Origin: Mucilaginibacter_A sp964251965
GTDB lineage: Bacteria; Bacteroidota; Bacteroidia; Sphingobacteriales; Sphingobacteriaceae
Direction: 5' to 3'
Length of the DNA stretch: 64,000 nucleotides
Assembly: GCA_964251965.1 (NCBI GenBank)
Contig: CAXULQ010000009.1
Location: 62,001-126,000, forward strand
Part shown: positions 24,195-33,813 of the stretch, piece by piece
Position numbering within the stretch: position 1 is the first letter of the stretch
Layout: the number at the start of each line of letters is the position of its first letter
The notes under the pieces: model-generated
Database searches by the model: none
The model's input: the letters and a program-made list of their open reading frames with translations, nothing else
What the model was told of the DNA's origin: nothing
Program-made: the position numbers and the translations under genes

Positions 24195-25451
24195 TTATAC
24201 AGTTTTATAAATTTGATTATTATTGATGGTAAGCAACACTTTTCCTTGCATTTCCTGCCCTAAAAACGGCGAGTTATAGGATTTTGAAAAGTTGTTTTCC
24301 CGTGTGTAAGTCCATTTCGCTTTTGGGTCGAGGAGGACTAGGTTTGCAATTTTCCCTTCGGTGATCAATGCTTCTTTTATGCCTAATATTTTGCGTGGGT
24401 TGATGGACATTTTTTCAACAATCGAATTCAAATCTAAGCCTGATTGTACGGCTAGCGAAAAAGCCGTTTGCAAGCCGATCATCCCAAATTCGGCCACTTC
24501 AAACTCCACGTCTTTAAACTCCAATTCGTGCGGCGTATGCTGGGAAACGATAGCGTCGATTGTTCCATCACGCAAACCTTGCAGCAACGCATCCACATCT
24601 TGTTGAATACGCAAAGGCGGTTTCACTTTGTATAAACTGTCAAAATCCATCAAAGCTTTGTCCGTTAAAAGCAAATGATGTGCAGCCACATCACAAGTAA
24701 TTTTTAAACCTTTTGCTTTTGCTTTTCGGATTTGTTCTACCGCTTGTGCTGTAGAAATCGTGGTAAAATGCAGCTTTGAATTAGTGTATTCTGCCAGATA
24801 CAAATCCCTGGAGACCATTAATTCTTCTGCCAACGCCGGAATACCTTTCATACCCAGCAACGTGCTCACCACACCTTCGTGTACTTTTGCTTTTCCGGCG
24901 ATAGAAAGATCTTCAGCATAAGAAAAAACCAATCCTTCAAAACCTTGCCCATAAAGTAATGCGCGTTCCATCAAACCTGCATCTTGCACCGGGCGGTTTC
25001 CATCGGTAAAAGCGATCGCGCCGGATTGGTGCATATCGTACATTTCTGCCAAATCTTTTCCTTCTGTTTTGTGGGAAATTGCGCCAAGCGGATAAATATC
25101 AACCAGGTTTCCGTTGGATTGATTGATGAGATATTGAACTTCGGATTTGGAATGGACGGGCGGCTGCATGTTGGGCATCAAAGCTACGCCGGTAAAACCA
25201 CCGGCTGATGCTGCCCGCGTTCCGGTTTGCATATCTTCTTTGGTTTCCAAGCCCAATTCGCCAAAATTGCAGTTCAGATCAAAAAAACCGGGCGACAAAT
25301 AGCAGCCTTTTCCGTCTATAATTTCTGCATTTGCTTCAATATCATTAGCAATCCGAACGATCTTTCCATCTTCTACCAAAACATCCGTAACCTGCCGGTT
25401 AAAAGCAGAAGCAGGATCGGCGATGGCAACAGATTTAAAAAGCAAATTCAT
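24195..25451 (-). CDS. Dihydroorotase-like protein, metal ligands lost (probably non-catalytic)
   Basis: 418-residue amidohydrolase-fold protein clearly of the PyrC class I lineage (GKGCYLSPGFFDL; GLETKEDMQTGTRAASAGGFTGVALMPNMQPP; AAHHLLLTD; VKPPLR). But the canonical HxH of IDxHVHxREPG is NCN here, the later HxS site reads TTIS, and the DHxPH motif is SQHTPH. Several zinc ligands and the catalytic Asp are therefore missing. Inactive PyrC homologues that partner aspartate transcarbamoylase are known (PyrC' in Pseudomonas), and this may be such a subunit (inference). Between batA and an acidic protein in one operon. Confidence 0.88.
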   Translation of the reverse strand: MNLLFKSVAIADPASAFNRQVTDVLVEDGKIVRIANDIEANAEIIDGKGCYLSPGFFDLNCNFGELGLETKEDMQTGTRAASAGGFTGVALMPNMQPPVHSKSEVQYLINQSNGNLVDIYPLGAISHKTEGKDLAEMYDMHQSGAIAFTDGNRPVQDAGLMERALLYGQGFEGLVFSYAEDLSIAGKAKVHEGVVSTLLGMKGIPALAEELMVSRDLYLAEYTNSKLHFTTISTAQAVEQIRKAKAKGLKITCDVAAHHLLLTDKALMDFDSLYKVKPPLRIQQDVDALLQGLRDGTIDAIVSQHTPHELEFKDVEFEVAEFGMIGLQTAFSLAVQSGLDLNSIVEKMSINPRKILGIKEALITEGKIANLVLLDPKAKWTYTRENNFSKSYNSPFLGQEMQGKVLLTINNNQIYKTV

Positions 25452-25475
25452 TGATTTTTGTACTTTAACTTCGGG

Positions 25476-27530
25476 CTAAACTGCCAACGCAGCTGGTTGT
25501 CGGTTCACTTTATAAAACCTGATCAGCAGCACTTCTGCAGCCAGAAACAGCAGTGCCAAAATTAGGCAAAGTTTCCATAACTGCACGCCGGAATTTACTT
25601 CGGCCACTTGCTTTGTTAACGACAGCTTCCCGGCGGGCAAATACGATACTGTTTTTATGCCGGTAAAAAGAGTATGCAAATCATTTTCCGTTAGGTAATT
25701 TAAGTCGGATTCCTGCCGGTTATCATTAAAAGCGATTTGTGCCAGCACACTATCTTTTAAAACCAATTTATAATTTCCCGTTTCCCGGATCTGATCGGCT
25801 ACGTAAAGCTGTGTTTTTCCATCAACCTGACGAATATCCGGAATCAAAGAAATTTGTCCTTTTTGTAAATGCAAAGGCTGGTCCTGCAACACCACAGATG
25901 CGATTTCCAGCAATTCATTTTCGCCTAAAGTATAAAACAGAGGCTGGTCGTGGCCGCTTAGCAAAGCCATCCGAAACAAAAGCGGCACAAACAAAGCATG
26001 GTGCGGCAAATTGCTAAAAGCTTCATCGGCGGGAACGGCAGCCAAATAAACTTTCCCTTTGCCGCTGTTGTAAACGTTGAGAAAAGCAGTCCGGCCGGGC
26101 ATTTCCATCAAACTGATTTTAGAAGTACGCTGGCCAGCACTTAAAGCATAATATTTTTTGATCAGCGGCAAATCTGGGTTCTCGGGCATCTTTTCAAAAA
26201 CATCTTTAAAAAGCGGGTTTTTTAAATTGATGGAAACAACTTTGGTGTTTTCCGTCAAAAGTTTTTCGGGAAAATCCGTGCCCAAAGGTTGCAGCAAGTT
26301 TTTGTAGGAAGTAAGATTTGCATCCGCGGAAGGAAAAACAACCAGCGTGCCGCCCTGCTTTACATAGTTTTGCAATTGCTGGGCAAGGCCGGCCGATACT
26401 TCTTTTACATCATTAAAATAGATGACCGGATAACGGTTTAAAGCCGAATAATTAACGTTTCCTGCGGAAGAAAAATCGGCCTTAAAAAAAGCATCCGAAG
26501 TAATAACGGCATTGAGAAAACGGTTTGGAACCTGATCTGCAATTTGCAAAACCGGCAATTGCTGCTGCACCTGGAAAGTTAGATAAAAATGATTGTCGAA
26601 CGTAACCGGATTATCGTTCAAGCTAATTTCGGCGTTTTGCCAACCTGCTTTCAATCCCGAGAACCGCAAAGTATCCAACTGAAAGCTTCGCGCGTTCAAA
26701 TTATAGCTTCCCAATGCTTTGGTTTCTCCGTTGACCGTTAGTTTCACCGGCACTTTTTCCGCTTTTTCATCACCATAATTATGCAGCCGGACCACTAATT
26801 TTTCGGCAGCATTAGGCTGATGCAAAGGCGAAAGCAGCCAAACAGAATCTACCGCAATGTTGGGCAACGGAATGGCTTTGATTTGCACCAAAGTAATTTT
26901 TAAATTATTGCTTGCCTTGATACTGTTTTTAGCAAGGTTTTTTTGGAAATCTGAAATGAGGTAAACAACCGGGACTGCATTTTTTTGCGTATCGAACAAA
27001 CCTTGCTGGCGGATAAGCACTTGCTGCAAAGTCCTGCTTTGCGGACTGATCTTTACTTCGTCTACCGCCTGGTTAAACTCGTCGCGGTTGAGAAAACGCT
27101 GCTGTTTACCTTCAAAATCCTGCGTAATCAACTGATAACGATCGTTGATAGAATAAGCCGAAGCAATTTCTTTGGCGCGGCGTTTGGCTTCGTCCAGCAA
27201 AGAACCTTCGCGGTTTAGCGTTTGCATGGAATAGGAGTTATCAACAAAAATGCTGACCAATTGCTGTTTTCCAATGTTTTCAGCGTTATTGGAAGGCAAA
27301 AACGGACGGGAAAAAGCCATCACCAAAAAAGCCAAACCCAGCATTCTTGCCGCCAAAATTAGCCTGTTGCGCAAGTTGCTGCGCGAAGATTGCTGCTTTT
27401 GCACATCCTTTAAAAACTGGACGTTGGAGAAATAAACTTTTTTGTACTGCCGAAAATTAAACAAGTGGATGATGACCGGAATGGCCAGCGCCAGCAAAGC
27501 AAACAGAAAGCCGGGATAGAGGAATGCCAT
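25476..27530 (-). CDS. BatA-domain protein (aerotolerance-type, VWA-like)
   Basis: 684 residues. N-terminal BatA double-membrane domain (FLYPGFLFALLALAIPVIIHLFNFRQYKKVYFSNVQFL... NRLILAARMLGLAFLVMAFSRPFL), then a VWA-like part with a DxSxS-type MIDAS (VSIFVDNSYSMQTL) and LIRQQ/VVYLISDFQK, a long periplasmic region, and a C-terminal membrane helix (LWKLCLILALLFLAAEVLLIRFY). Bat proteins are inner-membrane, linked to MoxR ATPases; no moxR is nearby. Two motif variants (25646 and 25664) occur side by side in the coding sequence. Confidence 0.85.
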   Translation of the reverse strand: MAFLYPGFLFALLALAIPVIIHLFNFRQYKKVYFSNVQFLKDVQKQQSSRSNLRNRLILAARMLGLAFLVMAFSRPFLPSNNAENIGKQQLVSIFVDNSYSMQTLNREGSLLDEAKRRAKEIASAYSINDRYQLITQDFEGKQQRFLNRDEFNQAVDEVKISPQSRTLQQVLIRQQGLFDTQKNAVPVVYLISDFQKNLAKNSIKASNNLKITLVQIKAIPLPNIAVDSVWLLSPLHQPNAAEKLVVRLHNYGDEKAEKVPVKLTVNGETKALGSYNLNARSFQLDTLRFSGLKAGWQNAEISLNDNPVTFDNHFYLTFQVQQQLPVLQIADQVPNRFLNAVITSDAFFKADFSSAGNVNYSALNRYPVIYFNDVKEVSAGLAQQLQNYVKQGGTLVVFPSADANLTSYKNLLQPLGTDFPEKLLTENTKVVSINLKNPLFKDVFEKMPENPDLPLIKKYYALSAGQRTSKISLMEMPGRTAFLNVYNSGKGKVYLAAVPADEAFSNLPHHALFVPLLFRMALLSGHDQPLFYTLGENELLEIASVVLQDQPLHLQKGQISLIPDIRQVDGKTQLYVADQIRETGNYKLVLKDSVLAQIAFNDNRQESDLNYLTENDLHTLFTGIKTVSYLPAGKLSLTKQVAEVNSGVQLWKLCLILALLFLAAEVLLIRFYKVNRQPAALAV

Positions 27531-27671
27531 AGATTTCCAAAGATAGGGTTTTGCGGAATTGTTGGTAAAGGCGTTTAAATTATTCTGCGATTAAACATCA
27601 GGTAAATGATTTACGTAATAGATTAAAATAATAAATATTAATTTTCGATCTGCAAATTCAAAACCTAAGTT

Positions 27672-29606
27672 ATGGCCATACTTGTACTATTATTCTGTTT
27701 TGTAACCCTATTTTTTAGCCTTGGCGTTTTTATAAATTCAACAATCAGCAAAAAAGAACTTTTGCTTAAAACTGTCCTTGTTTTTTGTGGATTACTTGTA
27801 TTAATAACCGAAGTGCTAAGCTTGTTTTATGCCTTAAATTATTTGTGCATTTCACTTTGTTGGATAGCAGTTACTGTGTTAAACCTATTTTATCTTTATT
27901 TAAAGAAAGAACGGTTCGAGATATTTTACAACAATTTAAAACTCCGGTTAAAGGAGACTTATCAGCACTTAAAAACAAGAAAGTTTTACGAAAAATGCCT
28001 GTTATTTTCTGTATTGATCATTCTTGTGTTGGTATTTGTACAAGGGATTATTTATCCGCCCAATAATTGGGATTCCATGAATTATCATTTAGGAAGGATT
28101 CCAAGTTGGATTAGCCATCAATCAATTGCACATTATCCAACTGGCGCGATCAGGCAGATTTACCAGCCACCTTTTGCCGAATATGTCATCCTGCATTTCA
28201 ATATTTTAAATAAGGCAGATTATTTTTCAAGTACAGGACAGTATTTATTCTTGTTGTTTACAGTTGTTGGACTGCTGCTGATTATAGAAAATTTGGGATT
28301 AAGCACCACATCTAAAATACTTTGCATTTTTTTAGCCTTTACGCTGCCAGAAATTATTTTACAAGCAACCAGTACACAAAACGATATAGTAGTCGCTTTT
28401 TTTGTGGTTATGGCTTTTTACTTCGCATTAAAATCAGTCCAAAATTTTTCATTAGAAAACGCTTTCTTTTTTGGGCTTGCGGTTGGGATTGGAATCCTCA
28501 CAAAAGGCACAGCGTACGTTTATATGCCAGCGGTATTACTAATTTATGGCGTTACGATGTTTGTCTTTTTATTCAGAGATAAAAAATACAATTATGTATT
28601 ATATGCTGTTTTTGCCGGGTTAATTTTCCTAAGTGTAAACATTGGATTTTATCACCGCAATTATCAGCTTACATCTAACTTGTTAGGTGTGGATCAAAAA
28701 GAATATGGAACGTATTCTAACGAAAAAATGAGTACCAAATTATTAATGCTAAGCATGATCAAAAATGCCGGAAACCATATTGGCTTACTTCATTTTAAGC
28801 CTTTATCTGTTGTCACTGCACACGCTATCATGAAGTTGCACAAATCTGCTGGTGTTGATATTGATGATCCGGCAACCAATTATTACAAGGACAAATACGA
28901 TACGCTTTACAACCCTGACCATGAAGATGCCGCACCAAACCTCATCCATTTTATATTGATCACTATTGCTTTAATCATCATCATTGTAAAATCTTTTCAG
29001 CAAAAAATACCCTTTCCTGTTAAGTTATTGGTTTTTACGATAATATTTCAAGGCGTATTTTTCAGCTTTTATTTGAAGTACCAGCCGTTTCATACCCGGT
29101 TGCAAACGTCGTTGTTTTTATTAGCTGTTCCGTTAATTTGTTATGCAGTCCATCTGCTAAATATTAACCTTAAAAAGCTTTTTTACTGGTCCACACCTTT
29201 TATTTTTGCTTATGCTTTGATGATCGTTTTGGGCAACCTCAACCATCCATATAATAAAATCATTACAAAAAGCCGTTATGAAAAATATTTTGTTGCTAAG
29301 CCGTGGTTGTATGATGAGTACAACTCCGTAACCCAACAAGTTCAAAAATCAAATTACCAAAACATTGGTTTGATTATGGGTGATGGGGATTCTGATTTTG
29401 AATATGCCCTCTTTACAAATTGTTACAGCAAGCCGTTAAAACCATACTATATCAATGTAGATAATTATACAAAATACAGTAAAGCGGATAACGGAAAAAT
29501 AGACTGCATTATAGCAACTGCAGTTAACAGTCCTTATATTGATTACCAGGGCAAACGCTTTTATAATCAAAACCTAAAAAACAAATTCATCCATCTTTAC
29601 CGATAG
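27672..29606 (+). CDS. Integral membrane glycosyltransferase, family 39/ArnT-like
   Basis: 644 residues with 12 or so hydrophobic segments from the N-terminus to ~505, then a soluble periplasmic tail. The first large loop has YPPNNWDSMNYHLGRIPSWISHQSIAHYPTGAIRQIYQPPFAEY, the place where GT-C enzymes of the PMT/ArnT type hold their catalytic acidic residue (D in NWDSMNYH). Presumably uses a polyprenyl-phosphate sugar donor at the periplasmic face. More AT-rich than its neighbours, as is usual for membrane or recently acquired genes. Divergent from batA (141 bp). Confidence 0.75.
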   Translation: MAILVLLFCFVTLFFSLGVFINSTISKKELLLKTVLVFCGLLVLITEVLSLFYALNYLCISLCWIAVTVLNLFYLYLKKERFEIFYNNLKLRLKETYQHLKTRKFYEKCLLFSVLIILVLVFVQGIIYPPNNWDSMNYHLGRIPSWISHQSIAHYPTGAIRQIYQPPFAEYVILHFNILNKADYFSSTGQYLFLLFTVVGLLLIIENLGLSTTSKILCIFLAFTLPEIILQATSTQNDIVVAFFVVMAFYFALKSVQNFSLENAFFFGLAVGIGILTKGTAYVYMPAVLLIYGVTMFVFLFRDKKYNYVLYAVFAGLIFLSVNIGFYHRNYQLTSNLLGVDQKEYGTYSNEKMSTKLLMLSMIKNAGNHIGLLHFKPLSVVTAHAIMKLHKSAGVDIDDPATNYYKDKYDTLYNPDHEDAAPNLIHFILITIALIIIIVKSFQQKIPFPVKLLVFTIIFQGVFFSFYLKYQPFHTRLQTSLFLLAVPLICYAVHLLNINLKKLFYWSTPFIFAYALMIVLGNLNHPYNKIITKSRYEKYFVAKPWLYDEYNSVTQQVQKSNYQNIGLIMGDGDSDFEYALFTNCYSKPLKPYYINVDNYTKYSKADNGKIDCIIATAVNSPYIDYQGKRFYNQNLKNKFIHLYR

Positions 29607-29687
29607 AAACTCATTTCTCCTCAACCACAATATCTTTACAAACATTCCTCCGCATAAAATGATTTCTTTGTATAGGATTTACCCCTA

Positions 29688-29699
29688 TAAAAGAAGCAT
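29688..29699 (+). repeat. Dispersed motif directly before the SDR start
   Basis: TAAAAGAAGCAT one base before the ATG at 29701. The AAAGAAG stretch may double as the ribosome-binding leader. Confidence 0.65.
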
Positions 29700-29700
29700 C

Positions 29701-30471
29701 ATGCAACTATCCACCAATACCATTTTAATAACCGGCGGCACATCCGGCATTGGTTTGGCTTTTGCCGAACAGTTTCTGGCGGCGGGCAGCAAGGTGATTA
29801 TTTGCGGCCGCCGCGAAGAACGTTTAAAAGCTTTAAGCGAGAAATATCCTGACTTGGTTACCAAAAAATGTGATGTTGCCAACGCTTCAGACCGGGAAGA
29901 ATTAGCGGACTGGGTTTTACAAAACCATCCGGAAATAAATGTTTTGATGAACAACGCCGGCGTCCAATTATTTACGGATATGACCAAGCCGGTTGATTTA
30001 GATCGCATCCAAAGCGAAATCGAAACGAATGTGATCGCACCTATCCACTTAACTTCTTTATTTGCAGAACATTTGAGCCATAAAGATAACGCGGTGATCA
30101 TCAACATTTCATCCGGTTTGGCTTTTGCGCCGCTGGCTTTTATGCCGGTTTATTGCGCTACCAAAGCTGCTGTGCATTCGCTTACGTTATCGTTGCGGCA
30201 TCAGCTTAAAAATACTTCGGTCAAGGTTTTTGAAATTATTCCGCCTTCTGTAGATACAGAGTTGGGACATGACCGCCGCGAAGATAAAAACGAATCGCAC
30301 GGCGGTTTGCCCATTGCCGATTTTATTACAGAAGCGATGGAAGCTTTAAAAAATGATATTTTTGAAGCGCCGATCGGGCAATCAAAGGGTTTACGCGAAA
30401 AACGGGAAGCACTTTTTGAAGCAATGAACAATCCGGCCCCGGCTGCTTTGCCCGTTAACCACGAACAGTAA
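29701..30471 (+). CDS. Short-chain dehydrogenase/reductase (DltE-like)
   Basis: 256 residues from ATG 29701 (MQLSTNTILITGG); upstream in-frame starts would include the motif-containing leader. NAD(P) loop TGGTSGIG, cofactor preference arginines in CGRREERL, structural NNAG, catalytic Ser in INISSGLAFAP, Tyr/Lys in YCATKAAV. PPSVDTELGHDRRE follows the active site, typical of the DltE/short-chain oxidoreductase subgroup. Substrate unknown. Followed by an M28 peptidase in the same direction (36 bp). Confidence 0.88.
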   Translation: MQLSTNTILITGGTSGIGLAFAEQFLAAGSKVIICGRREERLKALSEKYPDLVTKKCDVANASDREELADWVLQNHPEINVLMNNAGVQLFTDMTKPVDLDRIQSEIETNVIAPIHLTSLFAEHLSHKDNAVIINISSGLAFAPLAFMPVYCATKAAVHSLTLSLRHQLKNTSVKVFEIIPPSVDTELGHDRREDKNESHGGLPIADFITEAMEALKNDIFEAPIGQSKGLREKREALFEAMNNPAPAALPVNHEQ

Positions 30472-30507
30472 ATTCATCTTAAACAGCAATAACTAATTTC
30501 TCTCCAC

Positions 30508-31974
30508 ATGAAAAAAATATTTACCATACTGTTTTTAGCAGGTGTTTCTTTGCATGGATTTGGTCAGGTTGCTAAAACCGTTTCTCCAAATAATCCGCCC
30601 GAATTATCCCAAATAAAAGAAGTAGACCTGAAAAAAGATATTTTTGAACTTGCGGGAGATGCTTTCCGCGGGAGGCGCGCCGGAACACCTGACGAACTGC
30701 GCGCAGCAGTTTGGGTAGCGCAAAAAGCAATGGAAGCCGGTTTAAAACCTGCCGGCGATGATGGCACGTACTTCCAGTTTTTTAATCTGAAAAGAACGGT
30801 TACCGGCAACAACGGTACGTTTACGATCAACCAAAAAAATCTGACTTTGTGGAAAGAAGCCTGGCCTTCTCAACCCATAGAAACGCATTTAAACGCACCC
30901 GTTTTGTGGTTAAACTCGATGGCGGATACCACAAAAGATTTGAAAGGAAAAATAGTTGCGGTAAAAATAATTGCGCCATCACCGCTTCCGGTTTCCTGGA
31001 TGAGTTTGTGGGGACTGCGTTACATTTCGCTTGCCGTGCGCCAGCAAAGTTCGGTTTTGCGCAGAAAAGGAGCTGCTGCTGTTATTTTAGTGGCCGATGA
31101 GCAAACAGAAAAATCTTTAGGCTTTGTTGGCCATAATTACCAGGAAGGTTTGTACCAGTTGGAAGGAACGCCAGTTTCAACCCAAAAACCTGTTCCGGTT
31201 ATCGTGGTTTTGGGTTCTTTTGCGGGAGATTTTCAGCAGGCAAACGCCACTGTAAAAATTGATTTTCGGGCAGAAACAAACCTGTATCCTTCTGTAAATG
31301 TAGTGGCAAAAGCAGCAGGAACTGATCCTCAGCTTAAAAATGAATACGTTTTATTCAGCGGCCACCACGATCATGACGGCGTTGGCGTTCCGGTTGACCG
31401 GGATTCGATCTGGAACGGTGCCGATGATAACGCTTCGGTTACGGTTGGTATGCTGGCCATCGCCCGTGCATGGTCGGCCAAACCAGGAAAACGTTCTGCT
31501 TTGTTTGTTTGGCATGGCGCAGAAGAGCGCGGTTTGCTGGGTTCGCGCTGGTACGCCGCACATCCAACCGTAAAAAAAGAAGCTATTGTGGCCGTTTTAA
31601 ACGGCGATATGATTGGCCGTAACGCACCGGATTCTGCGGCTTTGCTCGGCACAACTTCCCACAAAAACTCAACGCAACTGGTGGATATGGCGATGAAAGC
31701 CAACCAAAACCTCACGCAATTTAAAGTCGATTTTTCCTGGGACGAGGACAAACATCCGGAAAACTGGTATTTCCGCAGCGATCATTTGCCTTACGCGCAG
31801 GCTGGTATCCCGGCGATATTTTTTACGACTTTGCTCCATCCCGATTATCACACGCCGAAAGATGAACCTTCGCGCATCGACATAACTAAGCTGGCAAAAA
31901 TGAGTAAATGGATGTATGCAACCGGCTGGCTGGTTTCGCAAACCCCGCAAAAACCGGCTTTGGATAAAAAGTAG
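30508..31974 (+). CDS. Secreted M28 family zinc aminopeptidase
   Basis: 488 residues with a signal peptide (MKKIFTILFLAGVSLHGFGQ). A PA-like insert (~120-250) precedes the catalytic M28 domain. Co-catalytic zinc ligands are visible: His in SGHHDHDG, bridging Asp in NGADDNASV, Glu pair in HGAEERGLLGSRWYA, Asp in VLNGDMIGRN, and His in LLHPDYHTPKDEPSRID. Releases N-terminal amino acids in the periplasm or outside. Followed by DinB after 17 bp that include a motif copy. Confidence 0.92.
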   Translation: MKKIFTILFLAGVSLHGFGQVAKTVSPNNPPELSQIKEVDLKKDIFELAGDAFRGRRAGTPDELRAAVWVAQKAMEAGLKPAGDDGTYFQFFNLKRTVTGNNGTFTINQKNLTLWKEAWPSQPIETHLNAPVLWLNSMADTTKDLKGKIVAVKIIAPSPLPVSWMSLWGLRYISLAVRQQSSVLRRKGAAAVILVADEQTEKSLGFVGHNYQEGLYQLEGTPVSTQKPVPVIVVLGSFAGDFQQANATVKIDFRAETNLYPSVNVVAKAAGTDPQLKNEYVLFSGHHDHDGVGVPVDRDSIWNGADDNASVTVGMLAIARAWSAKPGKRSALFVWHGAEERGLLGSRWYAAHPTVKKEAIVAVLNGDMIGRNAPDSAALLGTTSHKNSTQLVDMAMKANQNLTQFKVDFSWDEDKHPENWYFRSDHLPYAQAGIPAIFFTTLLHPDYHTPKDEPSRIDITKLAKMSKWMYATGWLVSQTPQKPALDKK

Positions 31975-31977
31975 GCA

Positions 31978-31989
31978 TAAAAACAGCAT
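31978..31989 (+). repeat. Dispersed motif TAAAAACAGCAT before dinB-family gene
   Basis: Exact motif (nn = AC) filling the gap between the M28 stop and the ATG at 31992. Confidence 0.65.
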
Positions 31990-31991
31990 CA

Positions 31992-32519
31992 ATGTCGGAA
32001 GATAATTTGCCGGAAGTTTGGCTTCGGGGCGCGCAGCCGGATTTCCCAGTTTTGTTGCAGCCCATCGCTTTTGCTTTGCTACAGGCGAAAGAAGATGTGA
32101 ATAAACTGATGCCTGATTTCCCGGATAGTTTGCTTTACGAACGGCCAGGCGGTGCCGCTTCCACAGCTTTCCATCTACAACATTTGAGCGGCGTTTTAGA
32201 CCGGATGTTTACTTATGCTGAAAATTTGCCGTTAAAAGAAGCACAACTAAATTGGCTGCAAGCAGAAGGAAAGGAGCATGAAAAATATCATTCGGTTGAA
32301 GAATTGATTCAGATTTTCAATCAGCAAATTGAAACTTCAGTCCAAAAACTAAAAGTAATCAACATAGAAACTTTAACCGAAGCACGCAGCGTTGGCCGCA
32401 AACAATTGCCTTCCACCGTTTTTGGTTTGCTGGTCCATGCCGCCGAGCATACGCAACGGCATGTCGGGCAGCTTTTGGTTACTATTAAAGTTTTACAAGC
32501 AACAAAAAAAGACCGATAA
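31992..32519 (+). CDS. DinB-like four-helix metal-binding protein
   Basis: 175 residues of the DinB/YfiT superfamily: helix 1 LQPIAFALLQAKEDVNKLM, the first ligand His in STAFHLQHLSGVLDRM, and the paired His in HAAEHTQRHVGQLLVTIKVL. The three-His metal site is used by thiol transferases of this fold, so a role in thiol-dependent detoxification is possible (family knowledge). Its stop codon TAA is the first three bases of a dispersed motif (32517-32528). Confidence 0.85.
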   Translation: MSEDNLPEVWLRGAQPDFPVLLQPIAFALLQAKEDVNKLMPDFPDSLLYERPGGAASTAFHLQHLSGVLDRMFTYAENLPLKEAQLNWLQAEGKEHEKYHSVEELIQIFNQQIETSVQKLKVINIETLTEARSVGRKQLPSTVFGLLVHAAEHTQRHVGQLLVTIKVLQATKKDR

Positions 32520-32528
32520 AAGAAGCAT
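32517..32528 (+). repeat. Dispersed motif; supplies the DinB stop codon
   Basis: TAAAAGAAGCAT whose TAA is the stop of the plus-strand DinB gene; it ends 4 bases before the convergent acetamidase stop. Confidence 0.7.
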
Positions 32529-32531
32529 CAA

Positions 32532-33695
32532 TCAACTATTCCAAAATTCAAATTTTTTGTTGGTAAAAATAGCTTTCGGGATCATCGCATGTACGCCAAC
32601 TGTTTGGTCAACAACTTGCGTAACTTCAAAATCCACAGCGGTACTGGCGATGGATAAAGCTTCGTTAAAAGTAAAACCCAGTTCATCTTTGATAAAATTG
32701 CAGGCATTCAGCGTTGCATTTTTCATGGCCTGGCGCAAATCTTTATCCAAACCGATGGCAATAAAATGAGTTGGCGTTTCGGCGCGCGGCTGCGTAATTT
32801 TTTTGTCTTTGTGGATCACAAATTTGGCAACCAAAGTCAGCGATGCTTCTATCGCTACGCCGCTTACTTCGCCGGTTCCCTGCGCCGTGTGGCAATCTCC
32901 TGTAGAAAACAACCCGCCTGAAACCGAAACCGGCAGAAACAAAGAAGTGCCTTTTACCAGATGTTTCAAGTCGAGATTCCCTCCAAAAAAATCTGGCGGA
33001 ATAGAGCTTTTCCGACCTAAATCTGCCGGTGGCGAAAGTGCCATCACCCCAAAAAACGGTTTCAGCGGGATTTCGATCCCTTCTTTAAACGAAGCAAATT
33101 TTTTCTTTTTATCGTATCGGTACACAAAGGCTTCGGAAGTTTTCACATCATCCGGAATCGCGCCGCCGCCCGGCCAAACGCTGTTTACGCCATAATTACT
33201 GCGGATTAAAATATCCTGGATTTGCACTTCCAGCATATCGCCGGGTTCGGCACCTTCAATAAAAACCGGTCCGGTTAAAATATGGCCGCGCAAACCGGAA
33301 GGTTCTGGTTTGATCGTTTTTAAAATGGTGATAATTTCCTGCGCATGTTCATCAATCGGCAAATTGTTTTTCTGGTAAAATTCTTCCGGGTTTTTTTTGC
33401 TGATGCCAACCGTGTTGATGGTTTCGATCGCTACAATTTGTCCCAATTTTACCGTTGCTACCGGTTTTACATCGGCACCGTAAAAACCATTCACCATATT
33501 TTCCGGGACCGTCCTGATCGTTACATCCGGTTTTAAAGCTGCGGATGCTTCTTTTACCGGCATAAAATCATCAAGCACCTTTGCACTTGCGGTTAAACTT
33601 CCGGCGGTAAATGCTGCAATTCCGCCTAAACTTGTTTTTTTAATGAAATTACGGCGCGAGTTTCCGGCTTGCTGATCTGGTAAATTTTTATTCAT
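32532..33695 (-). CDS. Acetamidase/formamidase family protein, exported by Tat
   Basis: 387 residues from ATG 33695 (MNKNLPDQQAGNSRRNFIKKTSLGG). Twin-arginine signal SRRNFIKK with a hydrophobic stretch GIAAFTAGSLTASA. The body matches the FmdA/AmdA fold: IKPEPSGLRGHILTGPVFIEGAEPGDMLEVQI, MALSPPADLGRKSSIPPDFFGGNLDLKHLVKGTSLFLPV, GGLFSTGDCHTAQGTGEVSGVAIE (metal/acid residues in GDCHTAQG). Hydrolyses short amides to ammonia and acid; Tat export suggests a periplasmic role. A motif copy at 33545 encodes PVKEAS just after the signal. Confidence 0.9.
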   Translation of the reverse strand: MNKNLPDQQAGNSRRNFIKKTSLGGIAAFTAGSLTASAKVLDDFMPVKEASAALKPDVTIRTVPENMVNGFYGADVKPVATVKLGQIVAIETINTVGISKKNPEEFYQKNNLPIDEHAQEIITILKTIKPEPSGLRGHILTGPVFIEGAEPGDMLEVQIQDILIRSNYGVNSVWPGGGAIPDDVKTSEAFVYRYDKKKKFASFKEGIEIPLKPFFGVMALSPPADLGRKSSIPPDFFGGNLDLKHLVKGTSLFLPVSVSGGLFSTGDCHTAQGTGEVSGVAIEASLTLVAKFVIHKDKKITQPRAETPTHFIAIGLDKDLRQAMKNATLNACNFIKDELGFTFNEALSIASTAVDFEVTQVVDQTVGVHAMIPKAIFTNKKFEFWNS

Positions 33696-33813
33696 CTTTT
33701 GATAATTAAATTTGGATGTTTTTCTAAAATTAAACATTTAATTTCTGCGGAGAAGTATTTTCTGTGATACAAACAAGCATAACCCGTATTTATAAATCTT
33801 GTACCTTTAAATT

